A stretch of 64,000 nucleotides of DNA. Source: Proteiniphilum saccharofermentans. GTDB taxonomy: Bacteria; Bacteroidota; Bacteroidia; Bacteroidales; Dysgonomonadaceae. Under the pieces are notes generated by a model. The model was not told the origin of the DNA and ran no database searches. It was given only the letters and a program-made list of their open reading frames with translations. Positions within the stretch are counted from its first letter, which is position 1. Each line of letters opens with the position of its first letter. Where the stretch lies: NCBI RefSeq assembly GCF_900095135.1, contig NZ_LT605205.1, positions 310,001 to 374,000 on the forward strand. Reading direction: 5' to 3'. The translations under genes were made by a program, and so were the position numbers. This document shows, one piece after another, positions 62,479 through 64,000 of this stretch.

Positions 62479-63534
62479 TTAACCTTTCAGAGAAGTCATA
62501 TCAATGACAAAACGATACTTTACGTCGCCTTTCAACAGTCGTTCGTAGGCAGTGTTGATATCCTGTATATTGATCAATTCGATGTCCGCGGTAATAGCAT
62601 GTTCGCCGCAGAAATCAAGCATTTCCTGTGTCTCTTTGATGCTTCCGATGGTCGATCCGGCAAAGTTCTTCCTTGCGGGGATCAGGCTGAAAGCTGCGAT
62701 GGGTAGTGGATGCTCGGGCGCTCCCACCAAGGCCAGTGTTCCGTCTACTTTGAGTAGCCGCAAATAGGCATTTACGTCGTGTTGTGCTGAAACGCAGTCC
62801 AGTATAAAGTGCAGCGTGTTGGTATTGGCTCTCATCTGTTCCTTGTCTGTGGACAGAATGACGTCGTCAGCCCCTAACCGTTTGGCATCGGCTACTTTCG
62901 ACGGAGAAGTGGTAATAACCACCACATAGGCTCCCATTGCTTTAGCCAGCTTTACGCCCATGTGTCCCAGTCCGCCGATCCCGACAATCCCGACTTTGTG
63001 TCCGGGGCCTATATTCCAATGTTTCAAGGGCGACCAGGTGGTTACTCCCGCGCAGAGCAATGGCGCAGTGGCTGCCAGATCCAGGTTTTCGGGTACGTGT
63101 AACACAAAATCTTCATCTACCACTATACGTTCCGAATAGCCGCCGAATGTTTGCTTGTTAAGATGTATGTCGTGCCCGTTGTATGTCTGGACATTTCCGT
63201 TTTCGCAATACTGCTCGTTTCCGTGTTTGCACTGCTCACATTCCCGGCAGCTGTCTACCATGCAACCGACAGCGGCAAGGTCGCCCACTTTGAATTTGGT
63301 CACGCCGTTACCGACTTTTGTAATCCGCCCCACGATCTCATGCCCCGGTACATTGGGATATACGGTACCGTGCCACTCATTTCTTGCCGTATGTAGATCG
63401 GAATGGCAAACGCCACAAAACAGAATATCAATTTCTACATCTTTTGCCGTTACTTCCCGGCGATCGATGGTCATCTGTTGCAGATCTGCTTCGGGTGCTT
63501 CCGTCCCGAATGCTTTTACTGAAAATGTTTTCAT
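62479..63534 (-). CDS. zinc-dependent NAD(P)+ alcohol dehydrogenase (CAD/YahK-like)
   Basis: A 351-residue medium-chain dehydrogenase. Catalytic zinc ligands are in FCGVCHSDLHTARNEW and GHEIVGRITKVG; the structural zinc site is CRECEQCKHGNEQYC. NAD(P) binding shows VGIVGIGGLGHMGVKLAKAM. The cinnamyl-alcohol/YahK clade usually uses NADPH to reduce aldehydes. Length normal. It stands 146 bases upstream of the AraC start on the same strand. A role in aldehyde detoxification is plausible; no substrate evidence. Confidence 0.92.
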   Translation of the reverse strand: MKTFSVKAFGTEAPEADLQQMTIDRREVTAKDVEIDILFCGVCHSDLHTARNEWHGTVYPNVPGHEIVGRITKVGNGVTKFKVGDLAAVGCMVDSCRECEQCKHGNEQYCENGNVQTYNGHDIHLNKQTFGGYSERIVVDEDFVLHVPENLDLAATAPLLCAGVTTWSPLKHWNIGPGHKVGIVGIGGLGHMGVKLAKAMGAYVVVITTSPSKVADAKRLGADDVILSTDKEQMRANTNTLHFILDCVSAQHDVNAYLRLLKVDGTLALVGAPEHPLPIAAFSLIPARKNFAGSTIGSIKETQEMLDFCGEHAITADIELINIQDINTAYERLLKGDVKYRFVIDMTSLKG

Positions 63535-63701
63535 ATGACTAAAAATTTTATTTTCAATGGTGTCATATGGAACTCGCTTTTAGTCATGTTCTTGTGTGAG
63601 AACAGTTTTCATGCTCGTTTCATATGCTGATGTTTTTAAACGTTTTCTTTTCGTACATAATCAACCTGAGTTTGATACAAAAATAGACAATACCTGCATA
63701 A
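63535..63701. other. AT-rich spacer, nothing recognised
   Basis: About 170 bases upstream of the dehydrogenase with no convincing gene. It presumably contains the dehydrogenase promoter, but no TAnnTTTG box was identified. Confidence 0.5.
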
Positions 63702-63884
63702 ATTACACATACTATAGACAAATTTATCAGTAGTAGTTCCGCAGTTATTGAATGGCTGAAAAATGCAGGTACATCAAAAGTGGTTATCCATTTTGATTTG
63801 GATGTTATAGATCCTGAAGAAATGGTTGCAACAGTAGGCATTGATCCCGATGGAATGAAAACTGATGAAGTGGTGAAAGTTATC
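63702..63884 (+). pseudogene. internal fragment of an arginase/agmatinase-family gene
   Basis: After an in-frame TAA the frame reads FISSSSAVIEWLKNAGTSKV, VIHFDLDVIDPEEMVATVGI, DPDGMKTDEVVKVINVF. DLDVIDP is the ureohydrolase manganese motif (DxDxxDP). Both ends are missing: about 220 N-terminal residues are absent and repeat copy C begins right after VIN. It is a pseudogene remnant. Confidence 0.7.
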
Positions 63885-63964
63885 AACGTTTTCGTTAAGC
63901 AAGAGCAGAAACAAAGCTTGCTTTGGTTATGCCGAGCACAGAAAACGACTAATGTAACTGAACG
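63885..63964 (+). repeat. ~80-bp structured dispersed repeat, copy C
   Basis: Starts AACGTTTTCGTTAAGC and ends CTAATGTAACTGAACG. Internal palindrome CAAAGCTTGCTTTG and terminal CGTTTTC/GAAAACG arms. It adjoins the end of the arginase fragment. Confidence 0.85.
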
Positions 63965-64000
63965 ATATATCCAACCAATTTGATGTGATTGGCCTTACCT

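Noticed and set aside
63780-63983. 67-residue frame beginning MVIHFDLDVIDPEE as a real gene
   Set aside because: It starts in the middle of an arginase domain and runs into repeat copy C. It is the tail of a broken gene, not an independent protein.

Overview
The window is a piece of a Bacteroidales chromosome. Supporting signs are an ECF sigma/FecR/SusC-like receptor/DUF4249 cassette, lipoproteins with Bacteroidetes-type lipoboxes, a PorW/SprE-like type IX secretion lipoprotein, DUF5020, DUF4251 and DUF3127 proteins, and upstream motifs matching the Bacteroidetes -7 consensus TAnnTTTG. Gene order (aroA-porW-rdgB, surE-lpxB, acpP-fabF-rnc with divergent purN) looks like the Dysgonomonadaceae/Porphyromonadaceae area, but genus is inference only.

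Layout. 1-1642: end of trpA and an EamA permease. 1741-8937 (minus): ECF sigma factor, FecR anti-sigma, TonB receptor with STN domain and DUF4249 lipoprotein, with an AT-rich lipoprotein/beta-barrel pair lying between sigma and anti-sigma. 9122-18442 (minus): oxidoreductase, then the aroA/Cys-rich protein/ZnuB-like permease/PorW-like/rdgB operon, an NSS transporter and cysS. 18728-24911 (plus): DUF5020 outer-membrane protein with a purine permease, efp, DUF2461, yaaA, radC, SufT-like, lpxH. 24940-31838: RNA methyltransferase and a small surface-glycan cluster (glycosyltransferases, methyltransferases, Wzx-type flippase). 31851-45056: MBL hydrolase, flavin oxidoreductase, purD, alkaline phosphatase, surE-lpxB, pfkA, rnc-fabF-acpP, purN. 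45233-45314: tRNA-Leu(UAG).

45315-64000 is accessory in character. It holds a HEPN-like remnant, a heavy-metal efflux operon (TolC/HME-RND/His-rich adaptor/His-rich small protein), a four-gene cluster of SRPBCC, DUF1801, zinc-ribbon alpha-CTD-like and DUF1697 proteins, a copper chaperone and P1B ATPase, a complete ISL3-family insertion with 8-bp target duplication, a FicA/Fic toxin-antitoxin pair with a frameshifted toxin, an HMA-AraC fusion regulator with a methyltransferase, a zinc alcohol dehydrogenase, and an arginase remnant. The metal genes probably work together: RND efflux for periplasmic metal, CopA/CopZ for cytosolic copper, and the HMA-AraC protein as a candidate sensor.

Most unusual signals: (i) an ~80-bp dispersed element in three copies whose terminal and internal palindromes show paired, compensating base changes, suggesting a conserved fold; (ii) the HMA-AraC fusion regulator; (iii) the Fic module with a textbook inhibitory motif in the antitoxin and a -1 frameshift just before the catalytic motif; (iv) three genes within 7.5 kb each broken by one missing A in a 7-8 base A run, which is either phase variation/slippage or sequencing error.
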